64,000 bases of DNA from Ruegeria halocynthiae (lineage in GTDB: Bacteria > Pseudomonadota > Alphaproteobacteria > Rhodobacterales > Rhodobacteraceae): assembly GCF_900106805.1 (NCBI RefSeq), contig NZ_FNNP01000002.1, positions 248,001 through 312,000 of the forward strand. The letters run 5' to 3'. This document shows, in pieces, positions 8,412-18,411 of the stretch (positions within the stretch are counted from its first letter, which is position 1; each line of letters starts with the position of its first letter). The notes beneath the pieces are model-generated. The model was given only the letters and a program-made list of their open reading frames with translations, had not been told where the DNA came from and made no database searches. A program made the position numbers and the translations under genes.

Positions 8412-9545
8412 TTATCCATCCTTGTCCGTCCGGAACCATGATTCCGGGTCCACTGGGCTGTTATCCTGTCTTACCTCTATATAGAGCGTTTCTGATCGGT
8501 CAGTTCCAGTGCCATCACCGCTTGTTGACATAATTGCGCCGATTTGAGGGGTTTCACCCGGCATCAGGCCGACCGGGGCGCCTTCGGGGATCACTTCGCC
8601 TGTCTGTCCGTAAACTTCTTGCAGGCCCGAGAACACGAACAGTAATCCAGGCTGAGGTTCAAGGATCACAAGATTCCCGAGATCCAGCAAAGGCCCCCGG
8701 TAGCGGATCGTTGCAGCCGTTGGCGAGATGACCAAGGTACGGGGTCTTGTGCCCAGCACAAGACCGGGGCGCGTTACACCTGCCGCGTCGGTTTCACCGG
8801 CCCGGTGAAGCAGCACGCCCTGCGCAGGCAGGGCGATCTTGCCCTTTCGGCCCGAGATATCGGCGCTGGTGTCAGGAATCTCACCTTCGGAAATCTCGGA
8901 CAATCCACTGGCAAATCCATCCAGCGTTTCTGTCGAAGAAATCAGAATCGCTGTGCGCACAGGGTCTTCCACGAAACGACGCGGCAGATCGGTGCGATCC
9001 GCGATAGCCTCACTCAGTTGCGTGCGGGCATCCTGCACACCCGTCAGACCTTTGGTCAACGTATTGGCTGCGCTTTGCTGGAGCTGGCGCAACGTCTGGA
9101 CCTCTTGCAGGTCACCGGCAAGTGCCTGAGCCTGCGTGTTCAGGCCGGGTGTGACCTCAGCCAACATCATTCCGGTGCGCGCGGCCCCCAATGGCCCGGA
9201 AGGATGCAACATCAGCACCGGGGGGGCGGTGGTTTCAATGGTCTGCAAAACACCCAACAATTGCGCCACCTCACGCTCTCGCACCCGAAGTTCCGCGGTC
9301 AGCTGCGCCTCGCGCAGAGTGGCGCGACGCAAGCCGTCACGCATTGCGGTCAGACCGGCCTCATAGGCTTGTAATGTTTCCGTCAAAGCCCGAACCCGAT
9401 TGCGCGCGCTGTCCGCTTCTGTCAGCGAAATCGATGCCTGCTCAAGCATCTCAGCCGCCTGCAGCGCTGCCTCTGACGGGCTGGTTTGAGCGGCGGCGGG
9501 CGCCGACCAAAACAACAACGCGGCAAGGGCTGATTGCACCCTCAT
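8412..9545 (-). CDS. envC: Murein hydrolase activator EnvC-like protein
   Basis: 377 aa with a Sec signal peptide (SALAALLFWSAPAAAQ). Long coiled-coil segments follow (about 25-220; LQAAEMLEQASISLTEADSA). A C-terminal LytM/M23-type domain lies at about 250-370 (IRYRGPLLDLGNLVILEPQP). The usual zinc-ligand HxH is not visible in LytM, as in EnvC proteins, which activate periplasmic amidases at the septum rather than cutting wall themselves. Its start overlaps the gpmI stop by 4 bases (ATGA), and ctpA starts 6 bases after its stop. The three genes form one operon. Confidence 0.85.
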   Translation of the reverse strand: MRVQSALAALLFWSAPAAAQTSPSEAALQAAEMLEQASISLTEADSARNRVRALTETLQAYEAGLTAMRDGLRRATLREAQLTAELRVREREVAQLLGVLQTIETTAPPVLMLHPSGPLGAARTGMMLAEVTPGLNTQAQALAGDLQEVQTLRQLQQSAANTLTKGLTGVQDARTQLSEAIADRTDLPRRFVEDPVRTAILISSTETLDGFASGLSEISEGEIPDTSADISGRKGKIALPAQGVLLHRAGETDAAGVTRPGLVLGTRPRTLVISPTAATIRYRGPLLDLGNLVILEPQPGLLFVFSGLQEVYGQTGEVIPEGAPVGLMPGETPQIGAIMSTSGDGTGTDRSETLYIEVRQDNSPVDPESWFRTDKDG

Positions 9546-11059
9546 GTCAGCAGACTTTCCCCGGTCATTTCATCAGGTATCGGCAATTCCATGAGTTGCA
9601 GAATGGTGGGCGCCAGATCCGCCAACCGCCCATTGTGCAGGCCCGCACCTTCGGGTCCGCCAACCAGCGCAACCGGGACCGGATTCAACGTGTGCGCCGT
9701 GTGCGGCCCCCCTGTTTCCGGGTCGACCATCATTTCGCAATTGCCGTGATCAGCGGTCACGATCATCGCGCCCCCAACCTGCCGCAGCGCTGCAACAACT
9801 TGCTCCAGACCCTGGTCAACGGCCTCGCAGGCCTTAATCGCGGCTTGCAGATCACCGGAGTGGCCGACCATATCGGGATTGGCATAATTGGTGACGATCA
9901 GATCGTACCCATCGTGAATCGCCTGAACAAAATTTTCGGTCACCTCAGCCGAAGACATTTCGGGCTGCAGATCATAGGTCGCCACCTTAGGCGATTTCGG
10001 CATAAAACGGTCTTCGCCACCTTCGGGCTGTTCCTTGCCACCGTTGAGGAAAAAGGTAACGTGCGGGTATTTCTCGGTTTCGGCCAGACGGAACTGGCGC
10101 AAGCCCTGTTTTGCGACCCATTCGCCCAAAGTGTTCACAATATTCCGTTTGGGAAACACCGTGGTCATATACCCGTTATGACCATCCGAATACGCAACCA
10201 TTCCCAACAGCGCCGAAAGCTGCGGACGTGGGCCGGTGTCGAATTCGGCAAAGCCGGGCTCTCCGATTGCACGCAGGATTTCGCGTGCGCGGTCGGCCCG
10301 GAAGTTGAGGCAAAAGAAGCCGTCGCCATCCCTGATGCCGGCATAGTCGCCTAGAAAGGTCGGGGTGATAAATTCATCTGTTTCAGATTGGTTATACGCG
10401 TGATCCACTGCGAAATGGGCAGAGGTTTCCTCCCGGCCCTGCCCTTTGACAATGGCAGCATAGGCCTCGGCGACCCGTTCCCAGCGGTTGTCGCGATCCA
10501 TAGCAAAGTAACGCCCGCAGACGGTGACAATACCGGCGCCCTCGGGCAATCGGTCCTGTAGCTCCTTAATGAAGGTAAATGCGGATTTCGGGGCCACATC
10601 ACGACCGTCGGTGATGGCGTGCAACGCCACGGGTATGCCGGCCTCGGTGATGGCCTTGGCGGCCGCTACGATATGGTTCAGATGCCCATGCACACCGCCG
10701 TCTGAAATCAGCCCCATCAAATGCGCCGTACCGCCTGCAGCTTTCACCCTGGTGATGAAATCCTGCAGGGCATCGTTTCCGAAGAATGAACCGTCTTCGA
10801 TAGCCAGATCGATCTGACCCAAATCCATCGCAACCACGCGCCCTGCACCGATATTGGTATGCCCAACCTCAGAGTTGCCCATCTGACCGCTGGGCAAACC
10901 CACATCCGGACCATGCGTAATCAGTTGCGCATGAGGGCCATTAGCCATGAGGGCATCGAAGGTCGGTGTATTCGCCAGATAGGGGGCGTTGGCCTCGGTA
11001 TCGTCAGACATGCCCCAACCATCAAGGATGCACAGAACAACGGGTTTGGGGGCGGTCAT
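9542..11059 (-). CDS. gpmI: 2,3-bisphosphoglycerate-independent phosphoglycerate mutase
   Basis: 505 aa, full length for the family. It interconverts 3- and 2-phosphoglycerate in glycolysis and gluconeogenesis in the cytosol, using two Mn2+ ions and a phosphoserine intermediate. The alkaline-phosphatase-superfamily core starts with VLCILDGWGMSDD. The catalytic Ser is in GQMGNSEVGH. Further metal-ligand motifs are NYANPDMVGHSGD and VTADHGNCE. It is the first gene of an operon with envC (4-base overlap) and ctpA, an arrangement common in alphaproteobacteria. The linkage is conserved but the functional reason is unclear. Confidence 0.95.
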   Translation of the reverse strand: MTAPKPVVLCILDGWGMSDDTEANAPYLANTPTFDALMANGPHAQLITHGPDVGLPSGQMGNSEVGHTNIGAGRVVAMDLGQIDLAIEDGSFFGNDALQDFITRVKAAGGTAHLMGLISDGGVHGHLNHIVAAAKAITEAGIPVALHAITDGRDVAPKSAFTFIKELQDRLPEGAGIVTVCGRYFAMDRDNRWERVAEAYAAIVKGQGREETSAHFAVDHAYNQSETDEFITPTFLGDYAGIRDGDGFFCLNFRADRAREILRAIGEPGFAEFDTGPRPQLSALLGMVAYSDGHNGYMTTVFPKRNIVNTLGEWVAKQGLRQFRLAETEKYPHVTFFLNGGKEQPEGGEDRFMPKSPKVATYDLQPEMSSAEVTENFVQAIHDGYDLIVTNYANPDMVGHSGDLQAAIKACEAVDQGLEQVVAALRQVGGAMIVTADHGNCEMMVDPETGGPHTAHTLNPVPVALVGGPEGAGLHNGRLADLAPTILQLMELPIPDEMTGESLLT

Positions 11060-11143
11060 GAATGTTCTCCGATTTCGGCGTCGCCATCTTCTACCCCCTG
11101 CCCGCGCAAGGTTGAACCGTCTTTTATGGCGACAAGGATAGAA

Positions 11144-12814
11144 TTAATCCTGCTTGTAGTCGCCAAAGGGCCGCGCCTTGCGATTGCGGTACTTCACGGT
11201 CAACTCAAGCGGCATCTCGTTCTCGTCGTAGATACCGACCACCACACCCTTTCCACCGCTCGAGCCGCGCATGTTCAGCAACTGCTCTTCGGATCGGGTT
11301 GTGCGCTGTGATTGGCGCCGTGTCCAAGTGAACAAATGGTTATACATCTCGGCAATAACGTCCGCGTGTTCAACACTTTCGCCCAGATCGGCCAGCTCAT
11401 CCGGATCATTTTCGAGATCAAACAAAAGCGGGTGATGGCCGCCCTCGCAATGGATCAGTTTCCATTTCTTGTTCGCAACCATGAACATGACTGCATCCCG
11501 AACCGAGGAATTCAGAATCTTGGCAATAGGCGATGCGGAGTAATCATATTCACAAATCGCCACATCACGCGGAGTGCAATCGGCTTGGCCATAAAGGATT
11601 GGCAGCAATGAATGCCCTTCGAGGATGTGGCCAGCAGGTTCACCGCCTGCCATCTCCAGAAACGTGGGGGCGAGATCTATGGATTCAACCAGCGCGTCGC
11701 AGGTGGTACCGCGCGTGGCATCAGCCTGGCGAGATGGGTCGTAGACGATCAAAGGCATTTTGGTTGAGGCGTCGTGGAAGAATGTTTTCTCTCCCATCCA
11801 GTGATCGCCCAGAAAATCCCCGTGATCCGAAGTAAGCACGATCATGGTGTCCTGCATCCGCCCGGTCTGCTCCATCCAGTCGAACAGTCGACCCATCTGA
11901 TCATCGGCCTGTTTGATCAGGCCCATATAGGCTGGGATTACAGCCTCGCGCACTTCTTCACGAGAGAATGTCTGGCCGATTTTCGTATCCATGAATGCCT
12001 TGAGCACCGGATGCGCATTCTGCCGTTCGGCCTCGGACCGGACAACAGGCAGCACGTGCTCGGGACTGTACATCGAGGCATAGGGTTCTGGTACGATGTA
12101 GGGCCAATGTGGTTTGATATAGCTCAGATGACAGCACCATGGGCCCTCATGACTTTCCATGAATTCCATGCCACGGGTGGTCAGATACGGCGTCTCGCTG
12201 TCTTCCTCGGCGATGTTCGCAGCCTCAGACGAATTCTTCAGAAACCAACCCGAGAGCACATTGCCATCCGCATCCAGCCCTGAATTGGCAAAGTCATGCC
12301 AAGGGTTGTCGCTTTCGTAGCCTTTGTCTTTCAGGTATTCGTTGTACTTCTTGGCCCCGTCTGGGTCGTAGAAACCATCTGGCCCTTCGGGGCGCATCCC
12401 ATCATCCCGTTCAAAGACATCGAAGCCACATTCAGCGACGCGGGCACCGATCAGACTGTCGGGCTCAAGCCCCAACCGGGCCATGCCTTCGGCATCGGCG
12501 CGCATATGGGTCTTACCGACCAGCCAGCAATCCATCCCCGCCTTGCGCAGGTGGTCACCCATGGTCATTTCACCGACTTTAAGCGGAATGCCGTTCCACG
12601 ACGCGCCGTGTGAATGCACATAGCGCCCGGTATAGGTTGACATGCGGGAACTGCCGCAAATGGGCGATTGGATGTAGGCGCGCGTGAACCGCACCCCTTT
12701 CGAAGCCAATAGGTCGATATTCGGCGTGTGCAGATGCGGATGTCCGTAGCAGCTGAGATAATCCCAGCGCAGTTGATCGAACATGATAAAGAGGATGTTC
12801 TTAGCTTTGGTCAT
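11144..12814 (-). CDS. Sulfatase / phosphonate-monoester-hydrolase-like phosphodiesterase
   Basis: 556 aa, cytosolic (no signal peptide). It belongs to the alkaline phosphatase/sulfatase superfamily. The N-terminal metal site is ILFIMFDQLRWDYLSCYGHP. The formylglycine-type motif reads CGSSRMSTYTGRY, that is C-x-S-x-R in place of the more usual C-x-P-x-R. The C-terminal metal site is VLTSDHGDFLGDHW. It likely cleaves sulfate or phosphate/phosphonate esters after Cys maturation. The true substrate cannot be read from sequence, and neighbours (gpmI downstream, nqrM upstream) give no hint. There are only 15 bases between it and the nqrM stop. Confidence 0.85.
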   Translation of the reverse strand: MTKAKNILFIMFDQLRWDYLSCYGHPHLHTPNIDLLASKGVRFTRAYIQSPICGSSRMSTYTGRYVHSHGASWNGIPLKVGEMTMGDHLRKAGMDCWLVGKTHMRADAEGMARLGLEPDSLIGARVAECGFDVFERDDGMRPEGPDGFYDPDGAKKYNEYLKDKGYESDNPWHDFANSGLDADGNVLSGWFLKNSSEAANIAEEDSETPYLTTRGMEFMESHEGPWCCHLSYIKPHWPYIVPEPYASMYSPEHVLPVVRSEAERQNAHPVLKAFMDTKIGQTFSREEVREAVIPAYMGLIKQADDQMGRLFDWMEQTGRMQDTMIVLTSDHGDFLGDHWMGEKTFFHDASTKMPLIVYDPSRQADATRGTTCDALVESIDLAPTFLEMAGGEPAGHILEGHSLLPILYGQADCTPRDVAICEYDYSASPIAKILNSSVRDAVMFMVANKKWKLIHCEGGHHPLLFDLENDPDELADLGESVEHADVIAEMYNHLFTWTRRQSQRTTRSEEQLLNMRGSSGGKGVVVGIYDENEMPLELTVKYRNRKARPFGDYKQD

Positions 12815-12829
12815 ACCAAGGCTGGTACA

Positions 12830-13060
12830 CTAGCCTTCCATCTCCTGCAGCATCTTTTTGGCACGCTTGCACTGCAGCTTGTCCCTCAGCGGGCTGTCTG
12901 GATCGACGTCTTTCTGGCAAACAACACACTTATCAGCGCCTGAGATCGCGTTCAGACCGCCGCAACTGCCTTTGATGGTTTTACCCATCAGCAACACGCC
13001 CAGAGACATTCCAACCATGATGATCAGCAACACTACAAATGCCAGAATAAAAGTGCTCAT
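12830..13060 (-). CDS. nqrM: Na+-NQR maturation protein NqrM
   Basis: 76 aa, one N-terminal membrane helix (FILAFVVLLIIMVGMSLGVL). A Cys-bearing tail follows with SCGGLNAISGADKCVVCQKD and a later Cys in LQCKRAKKM. This is the DUF539/NqrM layout. In Vibrio the protein is needed to deliver the iron to the membrane Cys4 Fe site between NqrD and NqrE. It follows apbE by 15 bases on the same strand, and the nqrA-F operon lies a few kb upstream, so all maturation functions for the sodium pump are present. Confidence 0.9.
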   Translation of the reverse strand: MSTFILAFVVLLIIMVGMSLGVLLMGKTIKGSCGGLNAISGADKCVVCQKDVDPDSPLRDKLQCKRAKKMLQEMEG

Positions 13061-13075
13061 TACGGTTCCTACCGA

Positions 13076-14101
13076 TCAGTTGGTCCCAAGCGCTTCCTTG
13101 AACGCGCTGCTTTGTACGGTGATATAAGCTTCTTCGCCGCTTGTCACATCCCGCGAGATGAAAAACACAGCAAGTTTATGTTCTTCGGCCAGCTCCAACC
13201 CCTTGTCCTGCCCCAACGCCAGCATCGCTGTCGCCCAGGCATCCGCCATCATCGCGCTTTCCGCCAGTACCGTGACCGAGGTTGTCTGATGGGTGATCGG
13301 GCGGCCCGTTATCGGATCGATGATATGCGAGTATCGCACGCCGTCCTGTTCGTAGAAGTTCTTGTAGTCGCCTGATGTCGCCATACCCAAATCGTCAAGC
13401 GGAACAATCAGTTGAATGGCCTGCGCTCCGGCTTCGGGCTTTTCGATACCAATCTGCCAGTTGTCGCCTTTGTCATTCTGCCCCATGGCCACCAGATCAC
13501 CACCGATTTCGACCATGTAATCCTCGATACCGGCGTCACGCAGCCGCGCGGCAACCGCATCAATACCATATCCCTTGGCAATGGCTGACAGGTTAATCCC
13601 TACCCCTGCATCCGACTTGGCCAGAGTGCGCGCCGTATCGTCCAAGGTCAGCAGGCGCGCCTGCCCCACCTGCCCCAATGCTGCCTCGATGTCCGCATCG
13701 GCAGGAACCGGGTCGTCCGGCTTGCGCGGGCCAAAGCCCCACAGCTCAATCAGAGGGCCCAGAGTGACATCAAAGGTACCCCCAGATTTTTTGTGAACCT
13801 CGTTTGCGGCTTGTATCACAAAGGCCAATTCATCGGACACTGTTATCGGGTCCGTGCTAGCCGATGCCGAGAAGGCTGAAACCTCGGAATTCGGATCCCA
13901 GTTGGACATCTTTGCATTGACCTGCGCCAGCGTCTCCTGAACCGTGTTGCCAAGTGTGGCTTCGTCCAGATCATCGCCAATTGCGATGACGTTGAACGTA
14001 GTTCCCATCGTCTCGCCGGACAGGCGCACCACGTCGGGTTCTTTGTCAAGCAAACAGGCCGAAACAAACAGCAGCGAGGCCAGTGCAATCAGAGGGCGCA
14101 T
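13076..14101 (-). CDS. apbE: FAD:protein FMN transferase ApbE (lipoprotein)
   Basis: About 341 aa from ATG 14101, which has an AGGAG ribosome site. Longer in-frame extensions upstream lack one. A lipobox is present (LLFVSAC), so it is a periplasm-facing lipoprotein. Family motifs are MGTTFNVIA, VGINLSAIAKGYGID, YMVEIGGDLVA and SVTVLAESAMMADAWATAML. It attaches FMN through phosphoester bonds to Thr in NqrB and NqrC. Its place between the small membrane gene at 14169 and nqrM, near the nqr operon, fits that job. Confidence 0.93.
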   Translation of the reverse strand: MRPLIALASLLFVSACLLDKEPDVVRLSGETMGTTFNVIAIGDDLDEATLGNTVQETLAQVNAKMSNWDPNSEVSAFSASASTDPITVSDELAFVIQAANEVHKKSGGTFDVTLGPLIELWGFGPRKPDDPVPADADIEAALGQVGQARLLTLDDTARTLAKSDAGVGINLSAIAKGYGIDAVAARLRDAGIEDYMVEIGGDLVAMGQNDKGDNWQIGIEKPEAGAQAIQLIVPLDDLGMATSGDYKNFYEQDGVRYSHIIDPITGRPITHQTTSVTVLAESAMMADAWATAMLALGQDKGLELAEEHKLAVFFISRDVTSGEEAYITVQSSAFKEALGTN

Positions 14102-14168
14102 GGGGCAATCTCCTGGGCGTAGTCTTGCCCGGCATATGCCAGCGACCCCGTTCAGAGTCAAACCGACG

Positions 14169-14354
14169 TCAGACCTTGAGCGGCAGAAACGCCAGCACCA
14201 AAAGCCCGACAGAAGCTGGGACACCAAACACCCATGCGCGCTTTTGCCATCCTTGAGGTTGCTGTTTCCATGCCATGCGAAAGTTGTGGCCGCATACGAC
14301 CACAACAAAGAAGATCAGCGCAGCCACAGGCGGGGTCAGATACAGGTTGCTCAC
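14169..14354 (-). CDS. Small two-helix membrane protein of the nqr maturation cluster
   Basis: 61 aa. The start is GTG at 14354, supported by AAGGAG nine bases upstream. Two hydrophobic helices are visible (PPVAALIFFVVVVCGHNF and VFGVPASVGLLVLAFLPL) with a basic loop between. It is 67 bases upstream of apbE on the same strand. I do not recognise the family. The context suggests a function linked to Na+-NQR assembly or a neutral membrane protein co-transcribed with apbE-nqrM. Confidence 0.65.
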   Translation of the reverse strand: MSNLYLTPPVAALIFFVVVVCGHNFRMAWKQQPQGWQKRAWVFGVPASVGLLVLAFLPLKV

Positions 14355-14477
14355 AGGTTTGGAACTCCTTGTAATGTGGCCAAGTTACGCCGGTTTTCGA
14401 AATTGCACTCTATACAGGGCCGGTCCCTGCGGTAAGGTGGAATTTAAGGACATTACCGGTGAAAGAGGAGACCGCCC

Positions 14478-15002
14478 ATGGCCCCAAGCTCTTACCAGCC
14501 CCCGACACGCGGCGACAAGGCCGGGTCGACAACCCGCAGCCAGTCGGTTGAAACCAATCTATCGCACACCCAAACAACGGTTGCGAAGCTGCTGGAAGGT
14601 AAAGGGGAAGCCGTTTTTTCGGTGCGGCCCAATGATACAATTCATTCGGTCGTGGATATATTGCGGGAAAAACGCATCGGCGCGGTAGTGGTAACCGATC
14701 AGAATGGTGCGCTGCAGGGTATTTTATCCGAACGCGACATCGTGCGCCGCATGGCTGAGACACCGGGGCAGACCCTACCGCAATCTGTGGCGGATCTGAT
14801 GACGGCCGAGGTCAAGACCTGCACGCCCCAAGACTATCTGAACGACGTGCTGAAGACTATGACGGAAGGCCGGTTTCGCCACATGCCCGTGATAAGCGAT
14901 GGCAATCTGCGGGGCGTTATTACCATCGGGGACGTGGTGCATTTCCGGTTGAAAGAACTGGAATATGAAGCGCTGAAAATGAAACAGATGATCGTCGGCT
15001 AG
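14478..15002 (+). CDS. CBS-domain protein (tandem CBS pair)
   Basis: 174 aa, cytosolic. After a 40-residue polar, likely flexible N-terminus come two CBS motifs: about 43-105 (VFSVRPNDTIHSVVDILREK ... GILSERDIVRRM) and about 112-170 (DLMTAEVKTCTPQDYLNDVL ... GVITIGDVVHFRL). Stand-alone CBS pairs of this type bind adenine nucleotides or NAD(H) and regulate partner proteins. Here the partner is unknown. It converges with the phosphoesterase gene and is divergent from the apbE group. Confidence 0.88.
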   Translation: MAPSSYQPPTRGDKAGSTTRSQSVETNLSHTQTTVAKLLEGKGEAVFSVRPNDTIHSVVDILREKRIGAVVVTDQNGALQGILSERDIVRRMAETPGQTLPQSVADLMTAEVKTCTPQDYLNDVLKTMTEGRFRHMPVISDGNLRGVITIGDVVHFRLKELEYEALKMKQMIVG

Positions 15003-15006
15003 CCGC

Positions 15007-15786
15007 CTATACCGTAAACTTCGAAATGCCGGAGCGACCGGTCGAGATGAACCGAACACTGCCGGGTGAAATCTCGGCAGCCGTCAATTGGTTAGTGGCG
15101 AAGGCTCCTGTGTCGATCGAAATGACGTCGTGCTCAATCTTCGGTGCCGCGACAATTGTATGACCGTGCACGATCCACTGCCCATCCATTCGGAGTTTCT
15201 GAGGAAACTGCGGATGCCCCCAAAGGCAGGTCCTGGCGTGTTGTTTGTTAACCGGGTGCGATGGATCCAGCGCAGCATGAACAACAGTCACATTACCGCT
15301 TGTCCATGTCAGAGGCTGATAGAGCAGCCAGTCCAACAATTGTTGTCCCATGGCCTGTCGCAGTCGCGCCGCTACGACCTCCGGCTCGGACAGATCGATA
15401 TCTGCGAGGCCAAATGAAGCTAAGGTCTGGGCACCGCCATTGTGTAGCCAAACGCGCTCCATTCTTCCCGGGTCATCAAGGAATCCGAGCAGCATATCTT
15501 CGTGATTACCTTTCAGGCAGACAGCCCTTTTATCCGGACCGGCGCTGAGATGACGCAAATGGCGCAATACCTGCGCACTATAGTCACCCCTGTCAACATA
15601 GTCGCCAACAAACACCAGCGGGCAATCATCATCCAGCGCAGTAAGAAGTGTCTGCAACAGGTCGAGCCTGCCGTGTATGTCTCCGATCGCGTAGAATTTT
15701 TCTGCGGGTGCCAGCATAGACAGGTCCACCGCCTGGTCAGACTGCGCTTTGGGCGCAACAAGTCTTTTGATCCATTCGGTTAACAT
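15007..15786 (-). CDS. Metallophosphoesterase, serine/threonine-phosphatase-like (PrpA/ApaH type)
   Basis: About 259 aa from ATG 15786 (MLTEWIKRLV), with AGGA just upstream. The longer frame adds eight residues. All PPP-type metal motifs are present: GDIHGRLD, GDYVDRG, GNHEDM, and later histidines in VHAALDPSHP and VHGHT. The enzyme is a cytosolic dinuclear-metal phosphatase. Substrates may be phosphoproteins or small molecules. It lies 130 bases downstream of nqrF, separated by a strong terminator, so it is likely transcribed separately. Confidence 0.88.
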   Translation of the reverse strand: MLTEWIKRLVAPKAQSDQAVDLSMLAPAEKFYAIGDIHGRLDLLQTLLTALDDDCPLVFVGDYVDRGDYSAQVLRHLRHLSAGPDKRAVCLKGNHEDMLLGFLDDPGRMERVWLHNGGAQTLASFGLADIDLSEPEVVAARLRQAMGQQLLDWLLYQPLTWTSGNVTVVHAALDPSHPVNKQHARTCLWGHPQFPQKLRMDGQWIVHGHTIVAAPKIEHDVISIDTGAFATNQLTAAEISPGSVRFISTGRSGISKFTV

Positions 15787-15873
15787 ATGTCCTGCTGCCT
15801 GAAGTGGCAAAACCAGTGCGGTGTTCGTTAAATGAAAAGCCCTGACACCGGTGATTCAACCGCAACAGAGTCT

Positions 15874-15909
15874 AAAAAATTGGTCGGCCCCAAGACTGAA
15901 GCCGACCAA
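15874..15909 (-). terminator. Rho-independent terminator of the nqrABCDEF operon
   Basis: Perfect 9-base stem TTGGTCGGC (15880-15888) / GCCGACCAA (15901-15909) with a 12-base loop. On the minus strand a run of six T follows (A at 15874-15879 on the plus strand). It lies 7 bases past the nqrF stop. Confidence 0.88.
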
Positions 15910-15915
15910 ATATGT

Positions 15916-17139
15916 CTATCCGCCAAAATCGTCCAACATGATGTCTTCGCGGTCAACGCCCAGATCCAACAGCATGTTAATGACCGATTGGTTCATGATT
16001 GGCGGTCCACACATGTAGTATTCGCAATCCTCGGGCGCGGGGTGGTTTTGGAGGTACTCTTCGAACAGAACGTTGTGAATAAAGCCAGTGTAGCCTTTCC
16101 AATCATCCTCGGGCTGCGCATCCGACAGCGCCACGTGCCATTCGAAATTGTTAAACTCTTCGGCCAAAGTGTCGAAATCTTCGACAAAGAACATCTCTTT
16201 TTTCGAGCGCGCACCATACCAAAAGCTGATCTTTCGGTTGCGGTTCTCAAGTCGCTTGAGTTGGTCAAAGATGTGGCTGCGCATTGGGGCCATACCGGCT
16301 CCACCGCCGATGAACACCATCTCTTTTCCCGTTTCCCGCGCAAAGAATTCGCCGAACGGGCCCGAGATCGTTACCTTGTCGCCGGGCTTGAGGTTGAAGA
16401 TGTAGGATGACATCTGGCCCGGTGGGATACCTTCGGATCCTGGCGGCGGTGAGGCAACCCGAACATTCAGCATAATCATGCCCTTCTCGTCCGGGTAGTT
16501 AGCCATTGAATAGGCACGTTCAATTGGCTCAGCGACGGTAGATTTGTACTGCCAAAGATTGAACCGATCCCAATCCTCGCGGTATTCCTCTTCGACATCG
16601 AAATCGGTATAGGCCAACTGGTGCGACGGCGCTTCGATCTGGATGTAACCGCCGGCACGGAAATTGACGTCCTCGCCCTCGGGCAGATCCAGTGTCAGGG
16701 CTTTGATGAAGGTTGCTACGTTCTCGTTGGACCGGACGGTGCATTCCCACTTTTTGACGCCAAAGACCTCTTCGGGGACTTCGATATCCATATCCTGCTT
16801 GACCGCTACCTGACAGGACAGACGGTCACCACAGGAAGCTTCCCGCTTGGTGATATGGCTTTCCTCGGTCGGCAGGATCGAGCCACCGCCCGAATGTACC
16901 TTGACCCGGCATTGAGCACAGGTTCCGCCACCCCCGCAGGCAGAGGGAACAAACAACTTCTCTGCCGCCAGCGTTTGCAGCAGCTTGCCTCCGGCTGGGA
17001 CCGAGATGGTTTTTTCGCCATTGATGGTGATGTTCACGTCACCGGTCGACACCAGCTTGGAGCGGGCCGCCATAATGATGGCCACAAGAGCCAGAACAAT
17101 CAGGGTGAAAAGGATTACGCCGAGGCTAAAGGTTTCCAT
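15916..17139 (-). CDS. nqrF: Na+-translocating NADH:quinone reductase subunit F
   Basis: 407 aa. The N-terminal membrane anchor is [21 protein letters not shown] 2Fe-2S ferredoxin domain follows with Cys ligands in [14 protein letters not shown] and SCQVAV (about 70-120). Then comes a ferredoxin-NADP reductase-type module with FAD motif RAYSMANYP and NADH-binding motif [17 protein letters not shown]. The C-terminal [12 protein letters not shown] is typical. It oxidises NADH and passes electrons by FAD and 2Fe-2S to the membrane subunits. It is last in the nqrA-F operon, 10 bases after nqrE. Confidence 0.96.
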   Translation of the reverse strand: METFSLGVILFTLIVLALVAIIMAARSKLVSTGDVNITINGEKTISVPAGGKLLQTLAAEKLFVPSACGGGGTCAQCRVKVHSGGGSILPTEESHITKREASCGDRLSCQVAVKQDMDIEVPEEVFGVKKWECTVRSNENVATFIKALTLDLPEGEDVNFRAGGYIQIEAPSHQLAYTDFDVEEEYREDWDRFNLWQYKSTVAEPIERAYSMANYPDEKGMIMLNVRVASPPPGSEGIPPGQMSSYIFNLKPGDKVTISGPFGEFFARETGKEMVFIGGGAGMAPMRSHIFDQLKRLENRNRKISFWYGARSKKEMFFVEDFDTLAEEFNNFEWHVALSDAQPEDDWKGYTGFIHNVLFEEYLQNHPAPEDCEYYMCGPPIMNQSVINMLLDLGVDREDIMLDDFGG

Positions 17140-17149
17140 CGCGCCCTCC

Positions 17150-17758
17150 TTACAGTTTCACGCCCGAGAAGGACATGAAGGCCATTGCCATCAGTCCTGC
17201 GGTGATGAAGGTGATACCAAGACCCTGCAGGCCATCGGGAATATCCGAATACTTCAGCTTTTCGCGCACACCCGCCATTGCGGTAATTGCCAGCGCCCAA
17301 CCGAAGCCTGACGAGACGCCATAAGTAGCTGCTTCGGCAAAGTTATAGTCGCGTTCCACCATGAACAGCGATCCACCCAGGATGGCACAGTTCACCGTGA
17401 TCAGCGGCAGGAAAATACCAAGCGCGTTGTAAAGCGGCGGGAAGTACTTATCGAGCACCATTTCGAGGATTTGAACCATCGCCGCAATCACACCGATATA
17501 CGAGATCAGGCCAAGGAAAGTCAGGTCCACATTCGGAAACCCGGCCCAGGCCAGAGCGCCGGGCTTTAGCAGATAGCTCAGCAACAGGTTGTTGGTGGGT
17601 ACTGTGATCGCCTGCACGACCATCACCGAGATACCCAGCCCCAGCGCGGTTGAAATCTTCTTTGAAACGGCGATGAAGGTACACATCCCCAGAAAGAAGC
17701 TGAGCGCGAGGTTTTCGACAAAGACGGCCTTTACGGCCAGAGAGATAAGCCCTTCCAT
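17150..17758 (-). CDS. nqrE: Na+-NQR subunit E
   Basis: 202 aa, all membrane, about six helices ([20 protein letters not shown] at the N-terminus). It is homologous to NqrD and RnfA/RnfE and packs with NqrD in inverted topology. Conserved Cys residues in CTFIAVSKK and NCAILGG supply half of the membrane iron site. Its start and the nqrD stop share one base, so coupling is tight. Confidence 0.95.
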   Translation of the reverse strand: MEGLISLAVKAVFVENLALSFFLGMCTFIAVSKKISTALGLGISVMVVQAITVPTNNLLLSYLLKPGALAWAGFPNVDLTFLGLISYIGVIAAMVQILEMVLDKYFPPLYNALGIFLPLITVNCAILGGSLFMVERDYNFAEAATYGVSSGFGWALAITAMAGVREKLKYSDIPDGLQGLGITFITAGLMAMAFMSFSGVKL

Positions 17759-18411
17759 CAGTGCGCCTCTACCTGCTGGATTTTGTATTCACGTTCTTCC
17801 ACCTGTTTTGGCTTCCATGTGCGGAAGGCCCAGATAAGCAAACCGATCACGAAGAAGGCTGATGGTGGCAGCAGCAGCAGGCCGTTGGGCACATACCAGC
17901 CGCCGTTATTGACGGTCTGCAGAATGGTTGCGCCGAACAGGCTGCCCGAGCCAAACAACTCGCGGATAAAGCCCACCAGCATCAGGATCAGGCCATAGCC
18001 CAGACCGTTGCCAATACCGTCGATGAACGAGGCCATCGGCGGGTTCTTCATCGCAAACGCTTCGGCCCGGCCCATGACGATGCAGTTGGTGATGATCAGG
18101 CCCACAAAAACCGACAGGGTTTTCGATATCTGAAAGGCATAGGCTTTCAGAATCTGATCCACCAGGATCACCAGCGACGCGATGATGACCATCTGTACAA
18201 TGATCCGGATCGATCCCGGAATCTGGTTGCGCAGAATCGAGATGAACATCGATGAGAACGCTGTCACAAAAGTCACCGCCAGCGCCATGACAAAGGCTAC
18301 TTGCAGGGATGATGTCACCGCCAGCGCTGAGCAGATGCCCAGCACTTGCAGTGTGATCGGGTTGTTGTCGACAAGCGGGTCGACCAACAGCTCTTTCTTT
18401 GTCTGTGACAT
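17758..18411 (-). CDS. nqrD: Na+-NQR subunit D
   Basis: 217 aa, about six membrane helices. Conserved Cys-containing segments are [13 protein letters not shown] and [13 protein letters not shown], which provide the other half of the intramembrane Fe(Cys)4 centre with NqrE. The polar tail [16 protein letters not shown] is short. It overlaps nqrC and nqrE by one base each. Confidence 0.95.
   Translation of the reverse strand: MSQTKKELLVDPLVDNNPITLQVLGICSALAVTSSLQVAFVMALAVTFVTAFSSMFISILRNQIPGSIRIIVQMVIIASLVILVDQILKAYAFQISKTLSVFVGLIITNCIVMGRAEAFAMKNPPMASFIDGIGNGLGYGLILMLVGFIRELFGSGSLFGATILQTVNNGGWYVPNGLLLLPPSAFFVIGLLIWAFRTWKPKQVEEREYKIQQVEAH

Noticed and set aside
9191-10354. 387-codon frame on the plus strand
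   Set aside because: Antisense to envC and gpmI, no family resemblance, rich in residues typical of mirror frames.
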